Shown: positions 8,074 to 15,786, counted from the stretch's first letter. The stretch: 64,000 bases of DNA from an uncultured Prevotellaceae bacterium (GCA_900313615.1 OMRP01000001.1:372001-436000); one strand, 5' to 3'. The notes: generated from the sequence alone by a model not told the origin. Numbers and translations are program-made.

Positions 8074-9343
8074 AATTGTTCTTATTTCCAAAAAGATATG
8101 TGTTAAGGTTTGCTATCTCGTCAAGATGTATAATACTCATCGTATTGTCTATTGAGGTGAGCACTTTATATGTGTTCTCGGCGGCATGGCCGTCTTCTGT
8201 ATAACCTATCTTCTTACGGAATTTCTCCACTTGTTGCCTGTAGACTGTGACGTCAATGCCATTGATGGCATTTTCTATGTCTTCGTTCGAATCGAGATGA
8301 ACGAAAGGTAGGGCATTGATATCCAAATATATGCCACGAACAGTTTCATATTGAACCTTGTCTTTGGTGTAAATAAAGCAAGGACGCCCTGTCGACATAA
8401 AGTCGAACATAACCGATGAGTAGTCGGACACAAGAATGTCTGTTGCGCAAAGCAACTGCTGCATACTTGGATAGTATGATGCATCAATAAAATCGGGGAA
8501 GAGGCGTTTGGCACGTCTGATACATTCTTCTCCATGGCAACTCAGGTTAGGGTGAAGACGATAGACAACAACCCATTTACCTCCATATTTTTTCTCGATG
8601 GCGCTCTTGAAACGTTGAAGGTCAATGTCATAGGCGGCAAAGCTTTGGTCAATACCCTCTTGGCGGAAAGTTGGCGCATAGAGTATAATCTTGGCTTCGT
8701 CAGGGATGTTGAACGCTTGGCGCACCTCTTGGATATATTTTGTTTGAGAGGAGAAGAATATGTCGTTGCGAGGTGAACCCACTTTCTTGATAGAACCGTT
8801 AAACCAAAATGACTTGCGATAGATAGTCGACATGAAGTCGGAGTTGGATATCATGACATCGCAGTTCTTGCCATCATTGATGGCCCGGTTCAGGTAAAGC
8901 AATGCTTGTTGCTCGATGATATCTTTCTCGATCTTTTTCAATGCCGTACCATGCCAGGTGAGCATATACACTTGCGCTTTACGTTTGCGGTATGCCATGG
9001 TAGGGTCGAAGAAACGAGAGTCGGAGATGATATATTTAGAGCGGTATAGGCTAATGTAACATGCTAGGCTAGGAAATCTAACGGCATGTTGCTCATACTT
9101 GGCGTATTGGTTATATACTTTACTGGTAAACGCCCAGGTGATTTTTGCATTTGGATGATTTTGCCTGATATAATCACATATTGGCTTCAAGTCATCGCCA
9201 TAAGTGTTGCCAAAGAATGAGATGCAGAAGAATCTGTCCTCATCAACCTTAGTAACCTTTTCAAGAATCTTGCAGAAGCAAGAATCAAAGTAATGTTTTA
9301 TTGATTTACAACAAGCGTGAAAGATACTCATTGATTTGTTCAT
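8057..9343 (-). CDS. CDP-glycerol:poly(glycerophosphate) glycerophosphotransferase-like protein (TagF/TagB family)
   Basis: 428 residues with the conserved pattern of this family: [11 protein letters not shown] near residue 128, [11 protein letters not shown] near 222, YRLHPNL near 260, and [13 protein letters not shown] near 308, the Asp-Tyr-Ser-Ser nucleotide-binding signature. In Gram-positives these enzymes polymerise teichoic acid; in Gram-negatives relatives add glycerol- or ribitol-phosphate to capsule or LPS. There are no membrane segments, so it probably acts at the inner face of the membrane. It stands alone: no neighbouring glycosyltransferase or CDP-glycerol synthesis gene. The gene and its upstream region look clearly more AT-rich than the neighbours, suggesting transfer. 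Its 3' end overlaps xpt by 17 nt tail to tail. Confidence 0.85.
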   Translation of the reverse strand: MNKSMSIFHACCKSIKHYFDSCFCKILEKVTKVDEDRFFCISFFGNTYGDDLKPICDYIRQNHPNAKITWAFTSKVYNQYAKYEQHAVRFPSLACYISLYRSKYIISDSRFFDPTMAYRKRKAQVYMLTWHGTALKKIEKDIIEQQALLYLNRAINDGKNCDVMISNSDFMSTIYRKSFWFNGSIKKVGSPRNDIFFSSQTKYIQEVRQAFNIPDEAKIILYAPTFRQEGIDQSFAAYDIDLQRFKSAIEKKYGGKWVVVYRLHPNLSCHGEECIRRAKRLFPDFIDASYYPSMQQLLCATDILVSDYSSVMFDFMSTGRPCFIYTKDKVQYETVRGIYLDINALPFVHLDSNEDIENAINGIDVTVYRQQVEKFRKKIGYTEDGHAAENTYKVLTSIDNTMSIIHLDEIANLNTYLFGNKNNSIVSV

Positions 9344-9372
9344 AATGATTATTGCTTTAAGGTTTTGCTGTG

Positions 9373-9380
9373 CAAAATTA
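9373..9380 (-). promoter_or_regulatory. Bacteroidetes -7 box for the glycerophosphotransferase gene
   Basis: TAATTTTG on the minus strand, 29 nt before the ATG at 9343. No clear -33 element. Confidence 0.5.
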
Positions 9381-9652
9381 AATCTCTATTTGCGGTCGTC
9401 TGTGTAAATGATACACTTTTGTTCCCCTTTGTGTGCGACAGCGATAGATTATTGCGACAAATCAACACCATGGTGTCTTTATCTGTCGCATCGATAATTA
9501 ATAGGATGGACCTAGAATTGGGCCATTTATCTGGAATAGTAAGAAACGAAATAGTGATTTATTCTGCCAAGAAGGTAATAAAAGAGTTGTTGTAGAGAAA
9601 TTTTCTAAAATAGTTTGTTGTTTTGTTGTTTATTTCCAAATTTTAAATAGAA
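9381..9652. other. AT-rich intergenic stretch without a convincing gene
   Basis: About 270 nt between divergent genes. The only open frame (TTG start at 9365, 76 codons, plus) begins across the promoter box of the opposite gene and has no recognisable similarity. No stable hairpin seen. It probably arrived with the AT-rich neighbour. Confidence 0.4.
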
Positions 9653-9684
9653 TTTGGTTGATAATTCCAAAGTGTGTAACTTTG
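9653..9684 (+). promoter_or_regulatory. Bacteroidetes-type promoter for LuxR-type regulator
   Basis: TTTG (9653-9656), 20-nt spacer, TAACTTTG (9677-9684), 18 nt to the ATG at 9703. This fixes the start downstream of an in-frame ATG at 9658. Confidence 0.75.
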
Positions 9685-9702
9685 CTGACAAATTGCAGCA
9701 CT

Positions 9703-10347
9703 ATGGGAAAGTATATTTTGGCAGACAATCAAGAACTTACACGATTCGCACTGGAGGCTTTGATACGTCAGAAAGGCAATCATGACATTTATAAGGCCAG
9801 CGATAAGGGAGGGCTCGTTCAATTGTTGAAGGAGCATGAGGATGCTGTGGTGTTGCTCGATTACACGCTGTTCGACTTTGCCGATGAAGACCAACTCTTG
9901 ATTGTCGCGGAACGTTTTGCTCTGTCACGGTGGATTCTTATCAGTGAAGAACTGACCCCTCGTTTCCTTCGCCGTATGGTCTATGCTTCCCATCAGTTTA
10001 GCGTCGTGTTCAAGGATGGGATGTTGAAAGATTTTTGCGATGCACTATATTCTGTCAGTCGTTACAACCGACACATCTGTCAGCGGGCATTGGAAGTCAT
10101 CATTAACCATCAACAGGAGGAAGACAAACGTGCCGGTTTCCTAACGGAAACGGAAACGGAGATTGTGCGTGCCATCGCACAGGGAAAGACGACCAAAGAG
10201 ATTGCTAACGAACGTTTCTCAAGCATCCACACCATCACAACTCACCGCAAAAACATTTTCCGCAAACTGGGTATCAACACCGCCCACGAGGTCATCAAAT
10301 ATGCTCTCCGTGCTGGACTTGTAGACTCATCGGAATTCTATATTTAA
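9703..10347 (+). CDS. LuxR-family DNA-binding response regulator
   Basis: 214 residues. Residues 1-125 look like a receiver domain (MGKYILADNQ at the first strand, phospho-acceptor Asp53 in VLLDYTLFD, Lys near 103), although the usual acidic pair near the N-terminus is reduced to one Asp. Residues about 148-210 form the LuxR/FixJ helix-turn-helix (TETETEIVRAIAQGKTTKEI, then HTITTHRKNIFRKLG). No histidine kinase lies nearby, so the cognate sensor is unknown. The start is set by the promoter at 9653-9684. It converges on the metY gene of the sulfur locus; nothing ties it to that locus beyond adjacency. Confidence 0.85.
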   Translation: MGKYILADNQELTRFALEALIRQKGNHDIYKASDKGGLVQLLKEHEDAVVLLDYTLFDFADEDQLLIVAERFALSRWILISEELTPRFLRRMVYASHQFSVVFKDGMLKDFCDALYSVSRYNRHICQRALEVIINHQQEEDKRAGFLTETETEIVRAIAQGKTTKEIANERFSSIHTITTHRKNIFRKLGINTAHEVIKYALRAGLVDSSEFYI

Positions 10348-10420
10348 AAATGTATATATGGGAATTCTATGATTTCTCATTATGTATACGGATTGGAAAG
10401 AACGCCATGCGCGTAACAGT

Positions 10421-11665
10421 CTAATGCCCGATTTGTGTTATACTCTGTTTGATGTCCTCCAACAAATCCTCACCGGCTTCAAGCCCGATACTGAGGCGGA
10501 CTGTTGTGTCAAGGACATTCATTTCGGCACATTGCTCGGCGGTGAATAGTCCGAATATGGTGGAGGCAGGGTGAATGGACAGTGATTTGCGGTCGAAGAG
10601 GTTGGTGGCACGACGGATGACCTGCAACTTGTCGATGAACGCGAAGGCTGCTTCTTTTGATGCCAGATCGATGGTAAAAACGGCACCTGGCAGAGGACCG
10701 AACTGTTCTGTCGATAGCGCATGGAAGGGGTTGTCCTCCAATCCGGTGTAGTTGACGCGCTTAATCTCTGGCAGTTGCTGGCACTGCTTTGCAAGCCAAA
10801 GTGCCGTTCCCGCCTGCCGACGGAAACGGATGTCGAGCGTGTCGAGACCGAGTGTCTCCATATAGGCAGCTTGGGGTGTCATTAGACCACCAAGGTTCGT
10901 CACCAATTCTGTTTTTACGCGAGCGGTAAAGGCTTGTTTCTTGCCGACTCGCTTGATGCGTGCCTGCAAGGCCTGTGAGGGCGATTGGCTCCAGTCAAAC
11001 CGTCCGTGATCGATAAGCAGGCCGCCGAGTCCAGTGCCGCCGCCAGAGATGTATTTGGTGCTCGACACAACTTCGATATCCACGCCGAAATCAACGGCCC
11101 TGAAAGAGGAGAAGGGGACGATGGTCGTATCGGCAATCAGTGGTACTCCTGCCTGATGGGCGATGTCGGCTAATTGTCGGATATCGGCCACGAACAGTTG
11201 GGGATTGGTGATAATCTCGAAAAACAAGGCGCACGTCTTGTCGTCGATTTGAGCTTCCACTTCTTCGGGCTTTGTAAAATCGACAAAGCGTGGCTCCACG
11301 CCGAAGTTGCCAAGGGTGTCACGTAGCAGAGAGACGCTGTTGCCAAACAGGTGTTTCGAAGCCACAATGTTCAGTCCTGCTGCGCTGACTGCAGTCAGTG
11401 CGTAGTGGATGGCCGCCATACCCGTGTTGAGTGCCGTCACACTAGCGGCTCCTGTCAGCTGCCGCACACGCTCCTCAAGGTAGGTGGTCGTGGGATTGGC
11501 AATGCGGGAATACGAGGGGGCCATGGAGCGACCGCAAAAGGCGTCGCCCATGGCCTTGGCAGACTCAAACTCAAACGCTGCCGTATAATATACGGGCATT
11601 GACAGTGCCCCGTATGCATCTGCTTTCTGATACTTCGTCGTCAATATTTTCGTTTCGTACTGCAT
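10421..11665 (-). CDS. metY: O-acetylhomoserine sulfhydrylase-like PLP enzyme (MetY type)
   Basis: Cys/Met-metabolism PLP family, 414 residues. PLP Lys in SSTKYISGGG (about residue 204); Tyr and Arg of the PSYSRIANPT segment (near 53) bind PLP phosphate from the partner subunit. The TKYISGGGTGLGG form fits O-acetylhomoserine sulfhydrylase or methionine gamma-lyase better than cystathionine gamma-synthase. Its ATG overlaps the stop of the cysteine desulfurase gene by one base (TAATG), so the two are translationally coupled. With HcyS/HcyF/HcyD-like genes opposite, the best reading is a MetY that takes sulfur from a protein thiocarboxylate rather than free sulfide to form homocysteine. The catalytic specificity is inferred. 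Confidence 0.8.
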   Translation of the reverse strand: MQYETKILTTKYQKADAYGALSMPVYYTAAFEFESAKAMGDAFCGRSMAPSYSRIANPTTTYLEERVRQLTGAASVTALNTGMAAIHYALTAVSAAGLNIVASKHLFGNSVSLLRDTLGNFGVEPRFVDFTKPEEVEAQIDDKTCALFFEIITNPQLFVADIRQLADIAHQAGVPLIADTTIVPFSSFRAVDFGVDIEVVSSTKYISGGGTGLGGLLIDHGRFDWSQSPSQALQARIKRVGKKQAFTARVKTELVTNLGGLMTPQAAYMETLGLDTLDIRFRRQAGTALWLAKQCQQLPEIKRVNYTGLEDNPFHALSTEQFGPLPGAVFTIDLASKEAAFAFIDKLQVIRRATNLFDRKSLSIHPASTIFGLFTAEQCAEMNVLDTTVRLSIGLEAGEDLLEDIKQSITQIGH

Positions 11666-13158
11666 TATCTTCCAATGATTTTCTTTATTGCTATCACGAG
11701 TTTGTCTACATCCTCACGGGTATTGTAAAGTGCGAAGGTGGGACGAACGCTCATCTCGTAGCCCAAAGCTCGTAGGGCGGGTTGGGCACAATGATGCCCT
11801 GCGCGAACGGCGATACCCTCTTTGTCGAGTAATGTCCCTACCTCAGGCACGGGGATACCATCAACTACGAAACTGACTACCGACACGCGGTTCTTCGGAT
11901 TGCCAATGAGTGTCAGGCCTGGTATCTGGCCGAGTTGTTCACGGGCATACTCTGTCAACTGGTGTTCATGGTGCTCGATGTTGCGAAGGCCAATGCGGCT
12001 CACATAGTCAAGCGCAGCACCTAATCCGATGGCGTCGGCCACGTTGGGCGTACCTGCTTCAAAGCGGGCGGGAGGCATATTGTATTCCGTACGCTCTATG
12101 GTCACATCCTTGATCATGTTGCCACCTCCCTGCCATGGCTGCATCTTGTCCAACAACTCTTTACGGCCATACACCACACCGATGCCGTTGGGACCATATA
12201 TTTTATGGCCGCTAAATACGAAGAAGTCGGCACCCAATTTCTGTACGTCAACAGGTGTGTGGGCTATTGACTGCGCACCGTCTATCAATACGGGGAGCTG
12301 GTGTGAATGGGCGATGTCGATGATGCGCTGTACGTCGTTGATGGTTCCGAACGTGTTGTTCACATGCCCTACAGAGACAAACCGCGTCCGTGGTGTGATG
12401 AGCCGTTCCAGTTCTGATAGGACCAAGTCGCCATTTTGGTCTGTTGGGATGGCACGAAGCGTGGCTCCTCGCTCCTGACAGATACGTTGCCAAGGTACGA
12501 TGTTGGCGTGGTGGTCCAACACAGAGACAATCACCTCGTCGCCTGGCGTGAGAAACTGTCGTCCATAGGTTTGTGCAACGAGATTGATGCCTTCTGTCGT
12601 GCCACGTACAAAGATGATTTCCTCGCTCGAGGTGGCATTGATGAACCGCTGAACCTTTTCACGAGCCTCTTCGTAGGCGTCTGTTGCACGGGCGGCCAGC
12701 GTGTGGGCGCCACGATGGATATTAGAGTTGTAGGTGCGATAATAATCTGATATCTTGTCGATTACTTGATTCGGTTTCTGTGTCGTCGCACCATTGTCTA
12801 GCCATACGAGGTCGTGACCGTTCACTTTCTGCTGTAGTACAGGGAAGTCGCTTTTGATTTGCTCAGAATTCAGCGTGTCTGCTTCATCATAGTGCAGATC
12901 GCGTAACTTCTGCGTTTCAGGTATTCCAATGCCGAAGCCATCGTCCTTAGGCAGCGCTGATTGTTCTGCGCGTTGCGGCTGGACCGTGTCATTTGGAAAA
13001 GTCAACGCTTCGAGGTTGAGAACCTCGTCGGGAAATAGCGCCTTCCGCTCGGCTTGCAGTTCTTCTGGACAATATTTCTGAGCGATTTCCTTTAGAAGAG
13101 TCAGGAACCCACTATCCAAACCATATTCGTTAATATTCTGTATGTCAATCATAAGCAT
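11665..13158 (-). CDS. Cysteine desulfurase (SufS type) with N-terminal extension, probable encapsulin cargo
   Basis: 497 residues. Residues about 103-497 are a complete SufS-type PLP desulfurase (WLDNGATTQKP near 119; PLP Lys319 in FVFSGHKIYGP; persulfide-forming Cys457 in RAGHHCAQP), releasing sulfur from L-cysteine. Residues 1-102 are an extra, Glu/Asp/Pro-rich, probably disordered segment absent from ordinary SufS. In family 2 encapsulin systems the desulfurase cargo carries exactly such an N-terminal extension, which directs loading into the shell. The shell gene lies 47 nt upstream; no sufBCD genes are nearby. An in-frame Met two codons in (13152) is an alternative start. Coupled to metY downstream. 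Confidence 0.9.
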   Translation of the reverse strand: MLMIDIQNINEYGLDSGFLTLLKEIAQKYCPEELQAERKALFPDEVLNLEALTFPNDTVQPQRAEQSALPKDDGFGIGIPETQKLRDLHYDEADTLNSEQIKSDFPVLQQKVNGHDLVWLDNGATTQKPNQVIDKISDYYRTYNSNIHRGAHTLAARATDAYEEAREKVQRFINATSSEEIIFVRGTTEGINLVAQTYGRQFLTPGDEVIVSVLDHHANIVPWQRICQERGATLRAIPTDQNGDLVLSELERLITPRTRFVSVGHVNNTFGTINDVQRIIDIAHSHQLPVLIDGAQSIAHTPVDVQKLGADFFVFSGHKIYGPNGIGVVYGRKELLDKMQPWQGGGNMIKDVTIERTEYNMPPARFEAGTPNVADAIGLGAALDYVSRIGLRNIEHHEHQLTEYAREQLGQIPGLTLIGNPKNRVSVVSFVVDGIPVPEVGTLLDKEGIAVRAGHHCAQPALRALGYEMSVRPTFALYNTREDVDKLVIAIKKIIGR

Positions 13159-13164
13159 TCTTAA

Positions 13165-13203
13165 TTACTCCCTCTCCCCTCAAGCGAGAGGAGAGGGGAG
13201 GGT
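13165..13203. other. GC-rich hairpin between shell and cargo genes
   Basis: A CT-rich arm (CCCTCTCCCCTC) and an AG-rich arm (GAGAGGAGAGGGGAGGG) form a strong imperfect hairpin with an AAGC loop, filling nearly the whole gap between the encapsulin stop (13206) and the desulfurase start (13158). No T-run follows in the direction of transcription, so full termination is unlikely. It may stabilise or process the mRNA, or be a dispersed GC-rich element. Confidence 0.5.
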
Positions 13204-13205
13204 GC

Positions 13206-14636
13206 TTATTTACTCCTGTGCTGATAATCATGATAATAGCCCACCTCAACGTTTTCGAGAACGGCGATGGCATCGTCAGTGAGTGCAGCCAACGAGAAAT
13301 ATTTAGTAAGCAGATACGAGGCTACACCAAATTTGTCAAGTCCCATCAGACGGGCACTCAAAGAGGGGGCAATCTCACCTGGGATACCACTCTGATGTAG
13401 GCCGATGACTCCTTGACTCTTTTCTCCGACGCGCACGAGGATAATTTTCGTTGTGCCCACGCCACGGCCTGTCAGGTACTGTCCCTCTACCTCCACCTTG
13501 TCTGAAGGTATCAGGGGCACTCCGCGCCAAAGGATGACCTTTGTGCCAAAGAGGTCTGTCGTTACAGGCGGTACTCCACGCCACGTACATTCTCGCTCGA
13601 AAGCGGCGATGGCGCGTGGGTTGGCGATGAAGAAAGCAGGCTCTTTCCATACCAACGACAACAGTTCATCAAGATCATCGGGCGTCGGCGAACCATAGCG
13701 TGTGGTGATGCGGTAGGCGGAGTTGGCGGCGGCCAGCAGACCGAACTTCTTGTTGTTGATGAGTTCCCACTCCTGACGTTCTTTGATGCTTTCTATCGAC
13801 AGGCGCAGTTGCTCTTCAAGTTGGTTGTAAGGGTTGTTGTAAAGGTCACTGACACGGGTGTGCACACGTACCACTGTCTGCAGTGTGTTAAGTGAGTATT
13901 CCGTTGGTTCTTCCTCGTAGTCGATGTAGGTTTCAGGGATGATGTTGTCCTCCTCATGGCCGCTCACAAGGTCGATGTGCTTTTCGCCATTGTCGTTCAC
14001 GGATGCCTTCAGACGCAACTGCTTGTCAACTGCTTTGTTGAACGTCTCGCGGAAATCTGGCACTTCCTTGATAAACCGTATCAACTCTTTCAGTTTTAGT
14101 CCGAGGAATACGGTTGGCGTGATGGCGCGGACAGAGACCGTTGATTCTTGCTCATCCAAGAGGTCTGCTTCGCCAAAATACTCACCATCCCCCAATAAGG
14201 CAATTCGTAGGTACTCACCGTGCGGTCCTTTGCTGATAACCTCGGCCTGGCCACTTGCCACAATGAAAAAACGCTGCTTGTCCTTGCCTTCCTCAACGAA
14301 GAGTTTATCCACATCCACCTCTGTCGTCTCGAACGAACTTACCAGACGATTCAGAATCTCATCGTCGAACTCAGAGAACAATGGAATTGCTTTTAAGTTT
14401 TTCGCTGTGAACGACGGCACACCATTCACATATTGGATGGGCAACCGGTCGTTCTTCCGAAGTTCCACTTTCGTGCGGTTCACTCGGAATGTGCCACCGC
14501 TGACCTGCACCCATGGCAGGAGTTTCAACAATAATCTTGGGGTGATCGAACCCATCTGAGGGGCGGTCTTGGTTGTCGTAGCCAATCTTCTGGCTGTAGC
14601 AGTGGTCACACTGCGCTGTAAATTGGAATCTGCCAT
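13206..14636 (-). CDS. Family 2B encapsulin nanocompartment shell protein with inserted cyclic-nucleotide-binding-type domain
   Basis: 476 residues. The outer parts (about 1-78 and 235-476) match the HK97-fold family 2 encapsulin (SrpI-like) shell: Arg/Thr-rich N-arm, TPRLLLKLLPWVQVSGGTF, EQLRLSIESIKERQEWELIN, LSLVWKEPAFFIANPRAIAA, and a C-terminal SLAALTDDAIAVLENVEVGY. A cNMP-binding-type domain is inserted at about 79-200 (LKAIPLFSEFDD, FIVASGQAEVI, YFGEADLL), which defines family 2B. In its phosphate-binding cassette the Arg expected three residues after the acidic turn appears as Ser165 (EQESTVSVRA), so nucleotide binding may be lost. Third gene of a leftward operon: DsrE-like, TusA-like, shell, desulfurase, metY. 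Expected to form a cytoplasmic shell around the desulfurase. Confidence 0.9.
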   Translation of the reverse strand: MADSNLQRSVTTATARRLATTTKTAPQMGSITPRLLLKLLPWVQVSGGTFRVNRTKVELRKNDRLPIQYVNGVPSFTAKNLKAIPLFSEFDDEILNRLVSSFETTEVDVDKLFVEEGKDKQRFFIVASGQAEVISKGPHGEYLRIALLGDGEYFGEADLLDEQESTVSVRAITPTVFLGLKLKELIRFIKEVPDFRETFNKAVDKQLRLKASVNDNGEKHIDLVSGHEEDNIIPETYIDYEEEPTEYSLNTLQTVVRVHTRVSDLYNNPYNQLEEQLRLSIESIKERQEWELINNKKFGLLAAANSAYRITTRYGSPTPDDLDELLSLVWKEPAFFIANPRAIAAFERECTWRGVPPVTTDLFGTKVILWRGVPLIPSDKVEVEGQYLTGRGVGTTKIILVRVGEKSQGVIGLHQSGIPGEIAPSLSARLMGLDKFGVASYLLTKYFSLAALTDDAIAVLENVEVGYYHDYQHRSK

Positions 14637-14668
14637 AATCGTTTGAGCAAAGTTTTGTGATTAGTGTA

Positions 14669-14893
14669 TTATTTCTTAATTGTTACCTTATGGGTAGAGC
14701 CTTCCACATGCTCTATGGAGAGTACGTTGTAGCCTTGCTCTTTCGCGTTGCGGGGAACGTTGTCAAGAGGCTCACCCTCGCTGAGCAAAACTTCAAGAAT
14801 GTCGCCCGGCTGGAGTTTCGAGAGTTCTATCTTGGTCTTGACGAAGGTCATTGGGCAGTGCTCCTTCGTGATGTCTAATACTTTCGTTGCCAT
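14669..14893 (-). CDS. TusA/SirA-like sulfur-relay protein
   Basis: 74 residues, the size of TusA. Cys13 sits in EHCPMTFVKTKIEL, the family site that carries persulfide sulfur; the usual CPxP is CPMT here, a variant seen in TusA-like paralogues of sulfur-trafficking loci. The rest (LSKLQPGDILEVLLSEGEP) fits the beta-alpha-beta-alpha-beta-beta fold. It lies 16 nt after the DsrE-like gene and 32 nt before the encapsulin shell gene. Likely role: accept sulfur from the desulfurase or from the DsrE-like protein and pass it on. Direction of transfer is inferred. Confidence 0.85.
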   Translation of the reverse strand: MATKVLDITKEHCPMTFVKTKIELSKLQPGDILEVLLSEGEPLDNVPRNAKEQGYNVLSIEHVEGSTHKVTIKK

Positions 14894-14909
14894 AATTTTC
14901 TATTTTTAA

Positions 14910-15389
14910 TCAAATAAACAAAGTACGTCCTCCTTCGCTGAGGTTAAGGAAAGAGGCCACACCAAGAACGTCCTTTACCTCGGGTATGAAGTCCTCTTTC
15001 TTAAGCCCTAGAACATGCATGGCCATCTCACAGGCATAGAGGTTGATGCCGAGAACCTTTGCCGCCTCTACCAATTCCTCCAGTGTCGCCACGTTGTTCT
15101 TGCGCATCAGTCGGCGAAATATCTTAGGGCCAGCGCCAAGAAAATTGAAACGGCTGGTGGGGGTCACCTTCAGACCGCCCATCATGAAGCCAAAGATTTT
15201 TGTGAGCCAGTTGCCGCCAGTGAAACTGCGACCCTGCTTCTGCTTGATGGCGTCGAGTCCCCAAAAAGTGAAAAAGATATTCACCTCGTAGCCAACGGCA
15301 GCCGCGCCCGTACCTAATGTAAATACTGCTGTTAGTTTGTCGAAATCGCCACTAAAAGCGATAATGCTTAACTTTTTGTTTTCTGCCAT
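14910..15389 (-). CDS. DsrE/DsrF-like sulfur-transfer protein
   Basis: 159 residues, DsrE_2-type family (often annotated peroxiredoxin-like or DsrE/F/DrsH-like). The N-terminus is a Rossmann-like strand-loop (LSIIAFSGDFDKLTAVFTLG); the conserved Cys120 in NLYACEMAMHVLGL is the probable persulfide carrier. Hydrophobic stretches around 65-75 and 80-86 suggest membrane or protein contact. First gene of the leftward operon; its ATG at 15389 lies 26 nt from a promoter box that mirrors the one for the HcyS-like gene. Proposed to work with the TusA-like protein in moving sulfane sulfur in or out of the encapsulin pathway. Confidence 0.8.
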   Translation of the reverse strand: MAENKKLSIIAFSGDFDKLTAVFTLGTGAAAVGYEVNIFFTFWGLDAIKQKQGRSFTGGNWLTKIFGFMMGGLKVTPTSRFNFLGAGPKIFRRLMRKNNVATLEELVEAAKVLGINLYACEMAMHVLGLKKEDFIPEVKDVLGVASFLNLSEGGRTLFI

Positions 15390-15414
15390 AAAAAATCACG
15401 TTTGAGTCTGGTTG

Positions 15415-15446
15415 CAAAGGTACGGATGGATACGCACTCCCACAAT
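15415..15446 (-). promoter_or_regulatory. Promoter of the encapsulin operon
   Basis: On the minus strand: ATTG (15443-15446), 20-nt spacer, TACCTTTG (15415-15422), then 25 nt to the ATG at 15389. Same architecture as the divergent promoter at 15507-15538. Confidence 0.8.
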
Positions 15447-15456
15447 CGCCCATTCG

Positions 15457-15496
15457 TGGCATTTCGCATACCTATGATATGGTATACGAATTACCA
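15457..15496. promoter_or_regulatory. Palindromic operator candidate centred between the divergent sulfur promoters
   Basis: Two 16-nt half-sites, TGGCATTTCGCATACC and GGTATACGAATTACCA, flank an 8-nt spacer; 13 of 16 positions are complementary, including the core CGnATACC/GGTATnCG. The centre at 15476.5 is equidistant from both -33 and both -7 boxes. Weaker symmetry extends to the -33 boxes. Likely a dimeric regulator site acting on both operons; the regulator is not identified. Confidence 0.7.
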
Positions 15497-15506
15497 TCCC
15501 TGTGGG

Positions 15507-15538
15507 ATTGTGACAAAGATGAAGACTTAGTATCTTTG
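15507..15538 (+). promoter_or_regulatory. Promoter of the HcyS-HcyF-HcyD operon
   Basis: ATTG (15507-15510), 20-nt spacer, TATCTTTG (15531-15538), then 24 nt to the ATG at 15563. Mirror image of the encapsulin operon promoter. Confidence 0.8.
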
Positions 15539-15562
15539 CACCCGTATTCATATTCAAGTGTT

Positions 15563-15784
15563 ATGGCAATAATCTATGTAAATGGAGACGCGCAGGAAGT
15601 GAACCTGCCGCTTAATGTAAGCGAGCTGATCAAACTGAACGATGTGCAGCAACCGGAAATGGTGAGTGTGCAGGTGAATGAAGAGTTTGCAGAACGCGAG
15701 GACTGGGAGTGTATTCAGCTGAAGGAAAATGACAAGGTCGATTTCCTGTATTTCATGGGAGGTGGTAAACTGATTGAAGATTGA
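15563..15784 (+). CDS. hcyS: Ubiquitin-fold sulfur carrier protein (HcyS-like; ThiS/MoaD family)
   Basis: 73 residues with ThiS/MoaD-like layout: two N-terminal strands (MAIIYVNGDAQEV), a short helix, and C-terminal FLYFMGGG at 61-68. Unlike ThiS, MoaD or CysO, which end in Gly-Gly, five residues (KLIED) follow the Gly triplet, so a protease must expose Gly-Gly before activation. This matches HcyS of the thiocarboxylate-dependent homocysteine pathway known from Wolinella, and the JAMM protease and E1-like enzyme are the next two genes. The start at 15563 is chosen from the promoter and by family fit; an upstream in-frame ATG at 15479 lies inside the operator. The gap to the next start is 2 nt. 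Confidence 0.85.
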   Translation: MAIIYVNGDAQEVNLPLNVSELIKLNDVQQPEMVSVQVNEEFAEREDWECIQLKENDKVDFLYFMGGGKLIED

Positions 15785-15786
15785 AT

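Noticed and set aside
9365-9595. 76-codon ORF on plus strand
   Set aside because: TTG start lies at the promoter of the opposite gene, there is no recognisable motif, and it sits in AT-rich DNA where open frames arise by chance.
11665-13158. SufS of the Fe-S cluster assembly system
   Set aside because: No sufB, sufC, sufD or sufU/E nearby; the long N-terminal extension and adjacent encapsulin gene point to a cargo desulfurase.
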